From the NCBI RefSeq assembly GCF_025244725.1, contig NZ_CP104203.1:434001-498000 (forward strand): DNA of 64,000 bases, read 5' to 3'. Every line of letters starts with the position of its first letter. Position 1 is the stretch's first letter. Under the pieces are notes generated by a model. The model was not told the DNA's origin and ran no database searches. It saw only the letters and a program-made list of their open reading frames with translations. Made by a program: the position numbers and the translations under genes. Source of the DNA: Chryseobacterium oranimense (GTDB taxonomy: Bacteria; Bacteroidota; Bacteroidia; Flavobacteriales; Weeksellaceae). Below are positions 8,500 through 17,779 of this stretch, piece by piece.

Positions 8500-10746
8500 A
8501 TGAAGGTAACTAAAACAGCAGCCCTATTTCTGACACTGGCTTTCAGTGGAAAAATATCCGCCCAGGAAACAGAAAAAAAGCTGTTAGTAAAAGATGCAGA
8601 TGATCAATTTCCAATCGCCGATGTGTTGGTGAAATACAACCACGGAAACAGCCATACCCATTCAGGTACGGACGGAACTTTTTCCGTTCCTGAAGCCAGC
8701 CTTACCGATACCCTCACGATCAGTCATACCGGTTATGATGAGATACAATGGATGGCAAGCAATGATGATGAAAAAAATAAAGTTATCTTTTTACGGCACA
8801 AACCTTATCAGATCTCTGAAGTAGCCATCAATCACAGTTCATTTCTGACAGCTATTACCAAAGTGGATCTGAATAAATTTCCCGTTAATTCTGCTCAGGA
8901 TCTGCTGAGGAAAGTTCCAGGACTGTTTATTGCACAGCATGCAGGAGGCGGAAAGGCAGAACAGCTTTTCCTGAGAGGATTTGATGCAGATCATGGCACA
9001 GATGTAAGCGTGAATGTAGACGGGATGCCTGTGAATATTGTTTCCCATGCTCATGGACAGGGATATTCCGATCTGCATTTTGTGATTCCTGAGACCGTTA
9101 ATAATATTGATTTCGGTAAAGGAGCCTACTACATGGATCGTGGAGATTTTGATACTGCCGGATATGTGGATTTTCAAACCTATAATGGATTAAAAAACAG
9201 CATGATCAAACTGGAAGGCGGCTCATTTAATTCAAAAAGAATTCTGGGGATGTTCAATATCCTGCATGATGATATGGGAAGAAAAAACGCGTACATAGCT
9301 GCAGAGTACAACTACACGGACGGACCTTTTGACGTAAAGCAGAATTTCAACAGAGTTAATATTTTCGGGAAATACAATCAATGGATTACGGATAATGATT
9401 ATTTCAATATCCAGTTCTCCACATTTAACTCCTCGTGGAATGCCTCCGGGCAGATTCCTGAACGGGCTGTAGATGAAGGAATCATTGACCGGTGGGGAAG
9501 TATTGATCCTACGGAAGGTGGAAAAACTTCCAGAACCAACGTTCAGATGAATTTCAAGCATATCATTTCATCTTCGGAGCAGATTGATGCCATGGCATTT
9601 TATTCTAAATATAATTTTAATCTCTACTCAGATTTTACTTTTTATTTGAATGATAAAGACCATGGTGACGAAATTCAGCAGACAGACGGAAGAAATATTT
9701 ACGGAGCCGAGATAAAATATACCAAAAGCTTTACGTTGGCAAACAGCTCCCTGAACTGGATCTCCGGAGTAGGATTACGAAATGACGACATCAATACACT
9801 CCAGCTCAACCACGTTTACCACAGAGATCTTCTGCTGGACAGAAAAGCTGATGTGACCGGAACAGAAACCAATCTTCATGCTTATTCAGGACTGATGTGG
9901 AAAACAGGAAAATGGACCATCAATCCAGCCTTGAGAGTGGATCATTTTATTTTTAATATGCATAATCTTCTGAACCCGGAACAGCTTCCGTCAGGACAGT
10001 CAAAAGAAGCAACAAGATTAAGCCCGAAACTTAATTTTTCCTATGCCCAGAACGATAATGTCATGTGGTTCCTGAAAACAGGAATGGGCTTTCATTCCAA
10101 TGACCTGAGAGTGGTTGTCCCGGATCCTGACCAGAAAACACTTCCGTATTCCATCGGCGGAGATTTCGGAGTGAGGCTGCATCCTTTCAAATCATTGATC
10201 ATTACACCGGCTTTATGGTATATGTACCTTCAGCAGGAGTTTGTGTATGTGGGAGATGATGCGGTAGTGGAGCCATCCGGGAAATCAAGGCGTTTCGGGG
10301 CGGATCTGGGAGTCCGTTTCCAGCCGGTGGAAAATTTTTATTTCAATGCGGATATCAATTATTCCCACGCAAGATTCATTGAAGAAGAAAAAGGTGAGGA
10401 TTACGTTCCGCTGGCTCCTGTTGTCACCAGTACAGGATCTGTCAACTGGGATTTCCTGCAGGGATTCTCTATAGGGCTTCAGTACAGGTATCTTGGATCA
10501 AGACCTGCTGTGGAAGACAACAGCATCAGAACCAAAGCCTATTTCGTTAACGATCTTATGTTATCTTACAACCGTCAGAAATGGGGTGCTAATTTACAGG
10601 TAAACAATCTTTTCAATGTACAGTGGAATGAAGCCCAGTTTGCCACCGAAACCCAGTTAAAAGGCGAAGTAGAGCCGGTAACAGACCTTACCTATACACC
10701 AGGAAGCCCGTTTGGAGTGAGAGTAGGAGTGTATTATAAGTTTTAG
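8500..10746 (+). CDS. TonB-dependent outer-membrane receptor, possibly for nickel
   Basis: A 748-residue receptor: signal peptide (residues 1-21, ...SGKISAQ), a carboxypeptidase-regulatory-like domain (about 25-100), a TonB plug (DLNKFPVNSAQDLLRKVPG; QLFLRGFDADHG) and a 22-strand-type barrel ending in GVRVGVYYKF with the terminal Phe. The N-terminus and plug are rich in His (HGNSHTHSG, VSHAHGQGYSD). I chose the ATG at 8500 because it directly precedes the signal peptide; the frame extends to 8440 through repeat DNA. Placement with urease and the nickel permease suggests a metal chelate such as nickel as substrate, but this is inferred from context. Confidence 0.88.
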   Translation: MKVTKTAALFLTLAFSGKISAQETEKKLLVKDADDQFPIADVLVKYNHGNSHTHSGTDGTFSVPEASLTDTLTISHTGYDEIQWMASNDDEKNKVIFLRHKPYQISEVAINHSSFLTAITKVDLNKFPVNSAQDLLRKVPGLFIAQHAGGGKAEQLFLRGFDADHGTDVSVNVDGMPVNIVSHAHGQGYSDLHFVIPETVNNIDFGKGAYYMDRGDFDTAGYVDFQTYNGLKNSMIKLEGGSFNSKRILGMFNILHDDMGRKNAYIAAEYNYTDGPFDVKQNFNRVNIFGKYNQWITDNDYFNIQFSTFNSSWNASGQIPERAVDEGIIDRWGSIDPTEGGKTSRTNVQMNFKHIISSSEQIDAMAFYSKYNFNLYSDFTFYLNDKDHGDEIQQTDGRNIYGAEIKYTKSFTLANSSLNWISGVGLRNDDINTLQLNHVYHRDLLLDRKADVTGTETNLHAYSGLMWKTGKWTINPALRVDHFIFNMHNLLNPEQLPSGQSKEATRLSPKLNFSYAQNDNVMWFLKTGMGFHSNDLRVVVPDPDQKTLPYSIGGDFGVRLHPFKSLIITPALWYMYLQQEFVYVGDDAVVEPSGKSRRFGADLGVRFQPVENFYFNADINYSHARFIEEEKGEDYVPLAPVVTSTGSVNWDFLQGFSIGLQYRYLGSRPAVEDNSIRTKAYFVNDLMLSYNRQKWGANLQVNNLFNVQWNEAQFATETQLKGEVEPVTDLTYTPGSPFGVRVGVYYKF

Positions 10747-10882
10747 CGTTTTAGAGTGGGAGAGTTTGAGTGTAAAAGTGTGGTAGAGTAGTGAAAAAAA
10801 TCTTTGGTTGAAAATGTACCAGGATATTTCCAGCTTGATTGACTCTATCACCCTAAAACTTTCCCACTCTCAAACTCTTTAA
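10747..10882 (+). repeat. Inverted pair of GAGAGTTTGAG-type degenerate repeats
   Basis: The left arm, about 10747-10790, reads GTTTTAGAGTGGGAGAGTTT and onward on the plus strand. The right arm, about 10843-10882, gives a similar purine-rich string on the minus strand (AAGAGTTTGAGAGTGGGAAA). A related plus-strand copy occurs at 7253-7300. The pair could fold into a long imperfect stem between the receptor and the AraC gene and may reduce read-through. Confidence 0.55.
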
Positions 10883-10926
10883 CCTTAAGCAAATTTTGTC
10901 TAACTTTATTAAATTATTTATCGGAT

Positions 10927-11814
10927 ATGGAAGTATTATCCAATTTTCAGTATAAAAAACTTTTCCTCCCGAATATTACGGAGAAAATATTAGCCAATAA
11001 TGCCGATATACAGCTTTACCGGCTGGAAAATTATCTTAAAGGAATTCTTATCCCGGTGATTCCGTACCGTACGACCTTTAATTTTATTATTTTCGTAACC
11101 AACGGTCATATCCGGCAATATCTTGAAAATAAGGAATACCATGCGGAAAAAGGCGGTGTAATCTTTATCAAACAGGGAACAATTACTGCTACCTTGGAAC
11201 TGTCGGATGATCTAGAAGGGTTTTTCCTGGCCTATGAAAATAATATCCTGTCCGAACAGGAACTGCCGAAGCACAAAAGCAGTATTTTCTTTATGACACC
11301 TTTTCTGAATCTCGACAGCCTTACCTACGGAACCATTACACAGCTTCTTCCCATTATGGAACAGGAGCTCTGGCTGAACAATCTGAACTTAAATGAAGTG
11401 GTGGTCACCATGCTGCACCTGATCCTCATGAAAATGCTGAATACAGATTCTGACAACCATCATAAATCTGCTACAAGACCTATGGAGCTTTCGCTTCAGT
11501 TCCGGGATCTTTTGTTTAAATATCATGTCGGGGAAAAAAGAGTGGCTTTTTACGCAGGCAAACTTTCAGTAACAGAAAGCTATCTCAATAAATGTGTGAA
11601 AAATGTGACCCAGAAATCACCCAAGCAGTGGATCAATGAAATCGACATCAATTACAGCAAAGCTCTGCTTCACTCAAGCAGGGATATCGCAGAAATTGCC
11701 TATGAACTGAATTTCCAGACTGCTTCACATTTTACGCAGCTTTTCAAAAAAATTGCAGGAATCACCCCTAAAGAATACAGAGCTCATTTTTTAACCAATA
11801 AAATTTTGGTGTAA
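10927..11814 (+). CDS. AraC-family transcriptional regulator
   Basis: A 295-residue regulator with an N-terminal cupin-like sensing domain (about residues 1-150) and a C-terminal double helix-turn-helix (about 190-290). The second helix-turn-helix shows the AraC signature DIAEIAYELNFQTASHFTQLFKKIAGITPKEY split over residues 255-287. It sits downstream of the urea/nickel genes on the same strand but behind an inverted repeat, so it probably has its own promoter. Control of the receptor or urease genes is plausible but unproven. Confidence 0.88.
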   Translation: MEVLSNFQYKKLFLPNITEKILANNADIQLYRLENYLKGILIPVIPYRTTFNFIIFVTNGHIRQYLENKEYHAEKGGVIFIKQGTITATLELSDDLEGFFLAYENNILSEQELPKHKSSIFFMTPFLNLDSLTYGTITQLLPIMEQELWLNNLNLNEVVVTMLHLILMKMLNTDSDNHHKSATRPMELSLQFRDLLFKYHVGEKRVAFYAGKLSVTESYLNKCVKNVTQKSPKQWINEIDINYSKALLHSSRDIAEIAYELNFQTASHFTQLFKKIAGITPKEYRAHFLTNKILV

Positions 11815-11909
11815 GAGAAAAGGAAGGGAACTGGAGACTGTTCATATTTCAGCAGATTGAAGTTTCTTGTGAAAAACTCATCTTCAGGAATTAATCTTCC
11901 ATTCCCTTA

Positions 11910-13016
11910 TTACATCTTTTCAGTTTCCAGAATTTTCAGTACCAGCTTTTCTTCATGGGTAAGACCTGCCTTTCCGTCATTTTCCTCGATCTGCTCCAGC
12001 TCATCAAGATATTTTTTGATCGTATTGTTTTCGTACAGATTAATGACCAGCGGATGCACATAATATTTCCTGCAGACCGTACTGGTATTTCCAAGATGCT
12101 GGGCAACAATTTCCAGGGCTTCTTTTACCTTCTTTTTATACTGGCTGTTATTTTCAGCATAGCCGATTTCTTTAAAAGCGATCAGGGCACTTACCGTTCC
12201 CGACCAGGTCCTGAAATCTTTGGCCGTAAAATCTTCACCGCTTATTTCCTTGATATATTCGTTCACCATCCCTGAATCTACCGAATGACGGTTTCCATCA
12301 TCATCAAAATACTGGAAAAGCTCTTTTCCGGGAATATCCTTACACTTTTGTACGAGCCTTGAAAGCCTTCTGCTTCGAAGGTCAATAGTATGCATAATCC
12401 CTTTTTTTCCTTTAAATGAAAAGGTGATCTTCTGGCCCTTAATTTTTACATGTTTGTCTTTCAGAGTAGTTAATCCGAAAGAACCATACAGCTTTTCATA
12501 CGCATTGTTGCCAATACGGATGTTGGTATGCTGCATCAAACTCACAATTAATGCCAGTATTTTTCTTTTTTCGAAATTCCTCAAAGCCAGATCCTGCTCT
12601 ACCTGAAGCCTTATGTCAGGCAAAGCATATCCGAACTGTAGCATTCTGTAAAATTTGGTGTGGTTTCTTAAAGCACTCCACAAAGGATGATAACGGTATT
12701 GTTTTCTGCTTTTTGCATCAAACCCTGTAGCCTGAAGATGACCGTTTTCCAGAGCACAGATCCATACATTTTCCCATGCAGGAGGAATAACCAGTTTGTT
12801 GATCCGGCTGATTTCATCCTTATCCTTAATTTTCTCACCTTCCCTGTAATAAGAATATTTCTTTCCGGTTTTCTTACGGGTAATCCCGGCAGTTTCCGCA
12901 TCGGTGGTATATATAAGATGTACCGCCTTTGCGGAGGCTTCGGGATCCTTCATGATCTTTACAATTTTTGAAGGCTTTAAGTGGGAAATAATTTCCAGGT
13001 CAGTATTCTTCTCCAT
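11910..13016 (-). CDS. DNA topoisomerase IB (poxvirus type)
   Basis: A 368-residue type IB topoisomerase that relaxes supercoils through a 3'-phosphotyrosyl intermediate. The N-terminal domain has VIPPAWENVWIC and the DAKSRKQYRYHP segment, and the catalytic core has FSFKGKKG, DFRTWSGTV and CRKYYVHPLV. Tyr319 in that last motif is the expected nucleophile. Length fits the bacterial poxvirus-like group (about 330-370). It is convergent with the AraC gene. A 55-residue lipoprotein gene lies just upstream on the same strand. Confidence 0.92.
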   Translation of the reverse strand: MEKNTDLEIISHLKPSKIVKIMKDPEASAKAVHLIYTTDAETAGITRKKTGKKYSYYREGEKIKDKDEISRINKLVIPPAWENVWICALENGHLQATGFDAKSRKQYRYHPLWSALRNHTKFYRMLQFGYALPDIRLQVEQDLALRNFEKRKILALIVSLMQHTNIRIGNNAYEKLYGSFGLTTLKDKHVKIKGQKITFSFKGKKGIMHTIDLRSRRLSRLVQKCKDIPGKELFQYFDDDGNRHSVDSGMVNEYIKEISGEDFTAKDFRTWSGTVSALIAFKEIGYAENNSQYKKKVKEALEIVAQHLGNTSTVCRKYYVHPLVINLYENNTIKKYLDELEQIEENDGKAGLTHEEKLVLKILETEKM

Positions 13017-13025
13017 AAAGAATGG

Positions 13026-13193
13026 TTAAGAGTTCTTACCCCTCGAAAAGATCAGAAAAAGGATTACTACAACTGCAACGACTAGGATAATTCCCCACCA
13101 CATTCCAGCCTTGAAAATGGTTTCTATTGCTTCACAGCTTGTTAATGTTAACAACGTGAATAGGGTTATACTGTATAAAGTCAACTTTTTCAT
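13026..13193 (-). CDS. Tiny lipoprotein with one membrane segment
   Basis: A 55-residue open frame: MKKLTLYSITLFTLL, lipobox LTSC with Cys20, then EAIETIFKAGMWWG and a hydrophobic segment IILVVAVVVILFLIF, ending RGKNS. Signal peptide, lipobox and membrane helix give it a real-gene look despite its size. I recall similar short lipoproteins with an EAIxxIFKAG start in flavobacteria, but no function is known to me. It ends 9 bases before the topoisomerase start and is probably co-transcribed with it. Confidence 0.75.
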   Translation of the reverse strand: MKKLTLYSITLFTLLTLTSCEAIETIFKAGMWWGIILVVAVVVILFLIFSRGKNS

Positions 13194-13216
13194 GATATAA
13201 ATATTTTGGTGTTATA

Positions 13217-13654
13217 TTAGATTCTTTGGTGGTCGGCTCTCCAGTTTTTGATGGAGCGCTTTATCTCATCGCCGGAGATGTTTTCGTGAAGTGCTTTGTA
13301 CAAAAGCTCTTTGAATTCATCATCATAGGCAAACCTCAATGCTGCGATCTGGTCAAATTTCAATTTATCGGCAACTTCATCAGATCTTTGTCCGAAAATC
13401 TCAAAATACCGCTGCTTAAATTCAAGCATTACCATACGGTTTTGAAGCCCAAGCGCATAATGTTGCCTCGTCATAAAAGCCAGATAGAAAAGCAGAAATA
13501 TGATAATAGAAAATAATATCCAGATCAACTGATTTTCAGTGTTGTCCCAGATCTTATAAATTCCATAAATTTCCAGCAGGATTAATAGCGGAAGATAAAT
13601 GAAATGATGCGGCGGATAAAACTTTCTGTGGTTTTTGTAATTCTGCTCTCTCAT
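13217..13654 (-). CDS. DUF6526-like membrane protein
   Basis: A 145-residue protein that begins REQNYKNHRKFYPPHHF and has two adjacent hydrophobic segments (about residues 18-60), then a charged helical cytoplasmic tail (about 70-145). The N-terminal pattern matches what I remember as the DUF6526 family. Function unknown. Same strand as the tiny lipoprotein and topoisomerase, 23 bases upstream of the lipoprotein gene, so the three may form one transcript. Confidence 0.7.
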   Translation of the reverse strand: MREQNYKNHRKFYPPHHFIYLPLLILLEIYGIYKIWDNTENQLIWILFSIIIFLLFYLAFMTRQHYALGLQNRMVMLEFKQRYFEIFGQRSDEVADKLKFDQIAALRFAYDDEFKELLYKALHENISGDEIKRSIKNWRADHQRI

Positions 13655-13937
13655 ACGGTGAATAGTAGCAATAATCTTTCCAAAACTTTATATGTTTAAT
13701 GATAATATTGTTTTTGTGGTATCTAAATCATTATTGAAATTAATATTGTATATTATTTTAATTAAATCGTAAAGTTCAAAGAACTTATTCCGTCACCATC
13801 TCACAACAATTGGAATATTAGATTTGCTCGGATTGTTTGTAAAGAAAAAAATAACAAATCATTAACGAAAATACGCTTCGGATTTCACTTCTGAACCTCA
13901 ATTTTTTTGTAACTTTCGGTGTTTAAAAAAAGAAAGA

Positions 13938-15707
13938 ATGACTTCAAAGGAAAAAGTGGCTGCGCTTCGTGAAGAAATGCAGAAAAATAATGTTGATGCA
14001 TTTATAATATATTCCGCAGATCCGCATATGAGCGAATATTTGCCTGAAGAATGGCAGGAAAGATCTTGGCTGTCGGGATTTTTAGGTTCTGCAGGTTTTG
14101 TGGTAATTACAAAAGATAAAGCAGGACTCTGGACAGATGGAAGGTATTTTACTCAGGCAGCCCTTGAACTGGAAGGTTCAGGAATCGATCTTTTTAAAGA
14201 CGGAATGGAAGGAACCCCAAATTATATAGACTGGATTATTTCCGAAATTCCTGCAGGTGGTAAAGTAGCTGTCAATGCCGTTGCCACTTCAAATGCCAAT
14301 TGGGAACTGCTTTCACAGAAATTGCAGTCGAAAAATATAACCCTGATTGATCTTCCGCTTTTAAAAGAGATCTGGAAAGACCGGGGGACGCCTTCAAAAA
14401 ATCCAATTTTCGTACATCCTGTAGAAAGAGCCGGAAAATCTGTTACCGACAAGCTGGGAGCTATCCGTCAGAAAATGGAAGACCTGGGAACTACCGTTCA
14501 TATTGTGTCAAGCCTTGATGATGTGGCCTGGACCCTGAACTTAAGAGGAAGTGATGTACAAAGTAACCCTGTATTTTTAGGATATGTAATCATTACCAAA
14601 AATGATGCAGTGCTTTTCACCGACCTTGAAAAACTGGAAGTGGAGGCAAGAAAACAAATGGATGATTCCTTTGTAAAAATGATGCCTTATGAAGAGTTTT
14701 ACAATTATCTGAAAACATTCAAAAACGAAAACATATTGGTTTCTCCCAACAGCAATCAGATGATTTTTGAAACTCTGAAAGAGAACAACCAGTTTACAAA
14801 AGTTCCGGTTCCCGGCAACCTGATGAAAGCCCAGAAAAATGAAGCTGAGCTGGAAGGCTTCAGAACCGTAATGGTAAGAGATGGCGTTGCTATGGTTAAA
14901 TTCCTTTACTGGCTGACTCACAATGCAGGAAAAGAAAGCATGAACGAATACTCCATCGGGGAGAAGCTGAGAGGCTTCCGTGCAGAAGGAGAAAACTTCG
15001 TGGGAGAAAGCTTTGGAAGCATTGTAGGATACAAAGACAACGGTGCTATTATGCATTATTCTGCCAAAAGAGAGGGAAGCAAAGAGGTTACCAATGAGGC
15101 TACCATTCTGGTGGATTCAGGAGGACAATACCTTGAAGGAACTACCGATATTACAAGAACTTTTGCTCTGGGAGCAGCTTCTGAGGATTTCAAAAGGAAC
15201 TCTACATTGGTGCTTCAGGGTCTGATCCGTTTATCCATGGTGAAATTCCCGAAAGGTACAAAAGGAGTTCACCTTGATGCTATTGCAAGACTTCCTTTAT
15301 GGATGGAAGGGAAAGATTTCAACCACGGGACAGGTCATGGAGTTGGAAGCTTTATGAATGTTCATGAAGGTCCTCAAAACATCAGGAAAGATATGAACCC
15401 GCAGGATCTTCTTCCGGGAATGGTATGCTCCAATGAACCGGGATATTATCTGGAAGGGGAATACGGAATCCGTCATGAAAACCTGATCGCTGTAAAAGAA
15501 GCGGAAAAAACAATCCACGGAACCTTCTATGAGTTTGAAACCCTTACTTTCTGTCCGTTCTTTAAAGATACGATTGTGAAAGAAATCCTTTCTGAAAAAG
15601 AAATTGCGTGGCTGAATGATTACCACAGAACCTGTGAAGAAAAGATAGGGCCATACCTGGAAGGAGATATTAAAACATGGTTCCTTGAACTGGTAAGTCC
15701 GCTCTAA
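13938..15707 (+). CDS. Aminopeptidase P-family Xaa-Pro peptidase (M24B)
   Basis: A 589-residue cytoplasmic metallopeptidase that removes N-terminal residues preceding proline. It has two N-terminal creatinase-like domains (about 1-300) and a C-terminal pita-bread domain with all five metal ligands: Asp393 (VDSGG), Asp404 (TTDITRT), His467 (GTGHGVG), Glu500 (NEPGYY) and Glu514 (RHENL). The long form with two N-terminal domains matches the eukaryote-like group also common in Bacteroidetes. The -7-like TAACTTTC at 13910 is one base off consensus. A good terminator follows at 15766. Confidence 0.95.
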   Translation: MTSKEKVAALREEMQKNNVDAFIIYSADPHMSEYLPEEWQERSWLSGFLGSAGFVVITKDKAGLWTDGRYFTQAALELEGSGIDLFKDGMEGTPNYIDWIISEIPAGGKVAVNAVATSNANWELLSQKLQSKNITLIDLPLLKEIWKDRGTPSKNPIFVHPVERAGKSVTDKLGAIRQKMEDLGTTVHIVSSLDDVAWTLNLRGSDVQSNPVFLGYVIITKNDAVLFTDLEKLEVEARKQMDDSFVKMMPYEEFYNYLKTFKNENILVSPNSNQMIFETLKENNQFTKVPVPGNLMKAQKNEAELEGFRTVMVRDGVAMVKFLYWLTHNAGKESMNEYSIGEKLRGFRAEGENFVGESFGSIVGYKDNGAIMHYSAKREGSKEVTNEATILVDSGGQYLEGTTDITRTFALGAASEDFKRNSTLVLQGLIRLSMVKFPKGTKGVHLDAIARLPLWMEGKDFNHGTGHGVGSFMNVHEGPQNIRKDMNPQDLLPGMVCSNEPGYYLEGEYGIRHENLIAVKEAEKTIHGTFYEFETLTFCPFFKDTIVKEILSEKEIAWLNDYHRTCEEKIGPYLEGDIKTWFLELVSPL

Positions 15708-15765
15708 AATGTAATAGACTTTAAATTGAAAATATTGAACATTATAATTGTTAGATAAATCTTGA

Positions 15766-15797
15766 AGCCCTGTAGAGAAATCTGCAGGGCTTTTTTT
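15766..15797 (+). terminator. Rho-independent terminator after the aminopeptidase
   Basis: AGCCCTGTAG pairs with CTGCAGGGCT (one G-T wobble) across a 6-base loop, followed by seven T. It lies 59 bases after the aminopeptidase stop codon. Confidence 0.9.
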
Positions 15798-16083
15798 GTA
15801 GATGCAACCGTATTTTTACGGAAATAATTGTAGGGATTCCCCTGAGAGGAGATTGTAAAGGACCCTATATCTTTGTATCAACAAAACATCATTCATATCT
15901 TCATATACTTAGTAAATTCAAAGCAGGTAAAACCATTTCGTTCTGAAGTGGTTTTATTTTTTCATTGATACTCATTCAAATAACCTGAGCATATCTTAGT
16001 TTTACTTAAATACAGATCCCAATGTTTGCAATGAGCTTTGTATTTGTTTAATTTCGCTGAATATTCTAAGTATAATTTGAAAT
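15798..16083 (+). other. Gene-free stretch with an isolated -7-like box and a second terminator
   Basis: No reading frame of note. TATCTTTG at 15868-15875 fits the flavobacterial -7 box TAnnTTTG but has no correctly spaced TTG. At 15929-15955 AAAACCA pairs with TGGTTTT, followed by ATTTTTT, a second terminator-like hairpin without a gene in front of it. The roughly 80 bases between them could be a short untranslated transcript. TAATTTG-like DNA just before 16084 may be the -7 box of the next gene. Confidence 0.4.
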
Positions 16084-16650
16084 ATGATAGAAAACTATTT
16101 CCGAAGCTTTAATATTTTCTCAGAAAATGAGATTCGGGATTTTTTACAGCTTTTTGAAGCCAGAAAGGTATATAAAAATGATTTTTTTGTACAGGAAGGC
16201 GACAAATGCCGCGAAATAGCATTTATTGTATCCGGGATTTTTCGTTCCTATTATATTGCAGATACGGGAAAAGATATGACCTATTGTTTCAGGTTTCCCG
16301 ATCAGCTTATGGCGGGTTATTCTTCTTTTATTTCAGATTGTCCCAGCAGAGAAAATATGCAGGCCATAACCGATGCCGATCTGATGGTTTTAAAAAAAGA
16401 TGTTGTGGATAGTCTGGTAAAAGATGATCTAAACTGGACTAAATTTTTAAAAATAATTGCAGAACAGGAATATCTTGAACTTGAAAAAAGATTTTTTCAA
16501 CTCCAAAGAGATAGCGCAGCACAACGGTATGAGGCTTTGCTTGGCCATCAGCCTGATTATGTTCAGAAAATTCCGCTGCAATACTTAGCCTCCTATTTAG
16601 GAATTACCCAAAGGCACCTGAGCAGAATCAGGAAAGAAATTACCGTATAA
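16084..16650 (+). CDS. Crp/Fnr-family transcriptional regulator
   Basis: A 188-residue regulator with a cyclic-nucleotide-binding-type beta-roll (about residues 20-110, FFVQEGDKCREIAFIVSG) and a compact C-terminal winged helix (LQYLASYLGITQRHLSRIRKE). This short form, ending at the LSRIRKE recognition helix, is abundant in Bacteroidetes. The cAMP-contact residues of E. coli Crp are not evident, so the ligand is unknown. It lies 106 bases before a two-gene oxidoreductase unit that it may control. Confidence 0.87.
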   Translation: MIENYFRSFNIFSENEIRDFLQLFEARKVYKNDFFVQEGDKCREIAFIVSGIFRSYYIADTGKDMTYCFRFPDQLMAGYSSFISDCPSRENMQAITDADLMVLKKDVVDSLVKDDLNWTKFLKIIAEQEYLELEKRFFQLQRDSAAQRYEALLGHQPDYVQKIPLQYLASYLGITQRHLSRIRKEITV

Positions 16651-16756
16651 AAACAGGTGGGCTCATCGGGAGGTAAAAAATATACCTGTGATCTTCGTTT
16701 TAGACATTTGTCCTACACTACCGTGATGGGGCTCTATAATTTTGTAAAAAAAATAT

Positions 16757-17779
16757 ATGGAGCACAATATTCTGGTCGTTGGAGGTAATGGCCTTGTAGG
16801 TAAAACAATCATTCGCATTCTGAAATCGAGAAACCCGGATGTCAATATTTTTATTGGAGGGAGAAAAGGAGGTACAGGTAATCATCTTAAAATTGATGTA
16901 ACGGATCCTCGTACTTTTCGGACGATCAAGGAAAAGGAAATTGATCTGGTTATTCTCTCCGTAAACGATAAGGAAGACCATATTCTTCGTTTCGTTATAG
17001 AAAATAAAATAGATTATCTGGACATCACGAAACCGACTCCCGATCTTATAAAAGCCCATGCTATTGCAAAAAATAAAGAAATCCATAGCAGAATTGTATT
17101 CAGTTCCGGATGGATGGGAGGCATCGTCAACGGTCTGGTAAAAACGCTGGCAGGCAATATGCAGGACATTCAGGAGGTAAAGCTTTTTGTGTATTATTCC
17201 GTAAAAGACCTTGCAGGAGAGAGTTCGGCTCACTTTATGGCTGAAAATGTGGCAAAGCCTTTTATCAGATATGAAAATAACAGGCAGGTTCCCATAAAGC
17301 ATTTTTTAGATTCAGAGGATTTTGATTTTTCCTTCGGGATTGGAAAAAGGGAAGCTTATAATTTTGATGTGCCGGATTTATATATTCTCAATCAGATTGA
17401 AAAAATACCCAATGTAAGCGTTAAGATGACGTATAATTCAAAATTTGTAACTTGGCTTTTGGGTGCATTTCAAAAAATAAGACTTTTTAATATCTTATCA
17501 CTAAAAGAACGGAAAATGATTTTCGGATCAAGTGGAAACGGTGACCAAAGTGTATTTGAGATTATGATTAAAACTAAAGACGGCAATGAAAAGCTAAGTC
17601 TTCAGAGTACAAAAGGCCAGGCAGAACTCACGGCACTTTCTGCGGTACTTCATACGGAAGAACTCTTGAAAAAGACCCATGAAAATAAGGTGTATTTCAG
17701 TCATCAGCTGCATCAGCCTTCTTCTCTTCTGGAAAAGCTTAAGGCTTACGAAACCATTAATATAAAATCATCGCGATGA
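16757..17779 (+). CDS. Saccharopine dehydrogenase-like NAD(P)-binding protein
   Basis: A 340-residue protein with an N-terminal Rossmann fold (ILVVGGNGLVGKTIIRIL, residues 4-21, including GGNGLVG) and a longer C-terminal domain, the layout of saccharopine dehydrogenase-like oxidoreductases. The substrate cannot be told. TAATTTTG at 16737-16744 is a possible -7 promoter box. Its stop overlaps the start of the next gene as ATGA, so the pair is translationally coupled, and the Crp/Fnr gene upstream is a likely controller. Confidence 0.75.
   Translation: MEHNILVVGGNGLVGKTIIRILKSRNPDVNIFIGGRKGGTGNHLKIDVTDPRTFRTIKEKEIDLVILSVNDKEDHILRFVIENKIDYLDITKPTPDLIKAHAIAKNKEIHSRIVFSSGWMGGIVNGLVKTLAGNMQDIQEVKLFVYYSVKDLAGESSAHFMAENVAKPFIRYENNRQVPIKHFLDSEDFDFSFGIGKREAYNFDVPDLYILNQIEKIPNVSVKMTYNSKFVTWLLGAFQKIRLFNILSLKERKMIFGSSGNGDQSVFEIMIKTKDGNEKLSLQSTKGQAELTALSAVLHTEELLKKTHENKVYFSHQLHQPSSLLEKLKAYETINIKSSR

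Noticed and set aside
12687..12971. Plus-strand frame opposite the topoisomerase
   Set aside because: Antisense shadow of a conserved gene, with no family features of its own.
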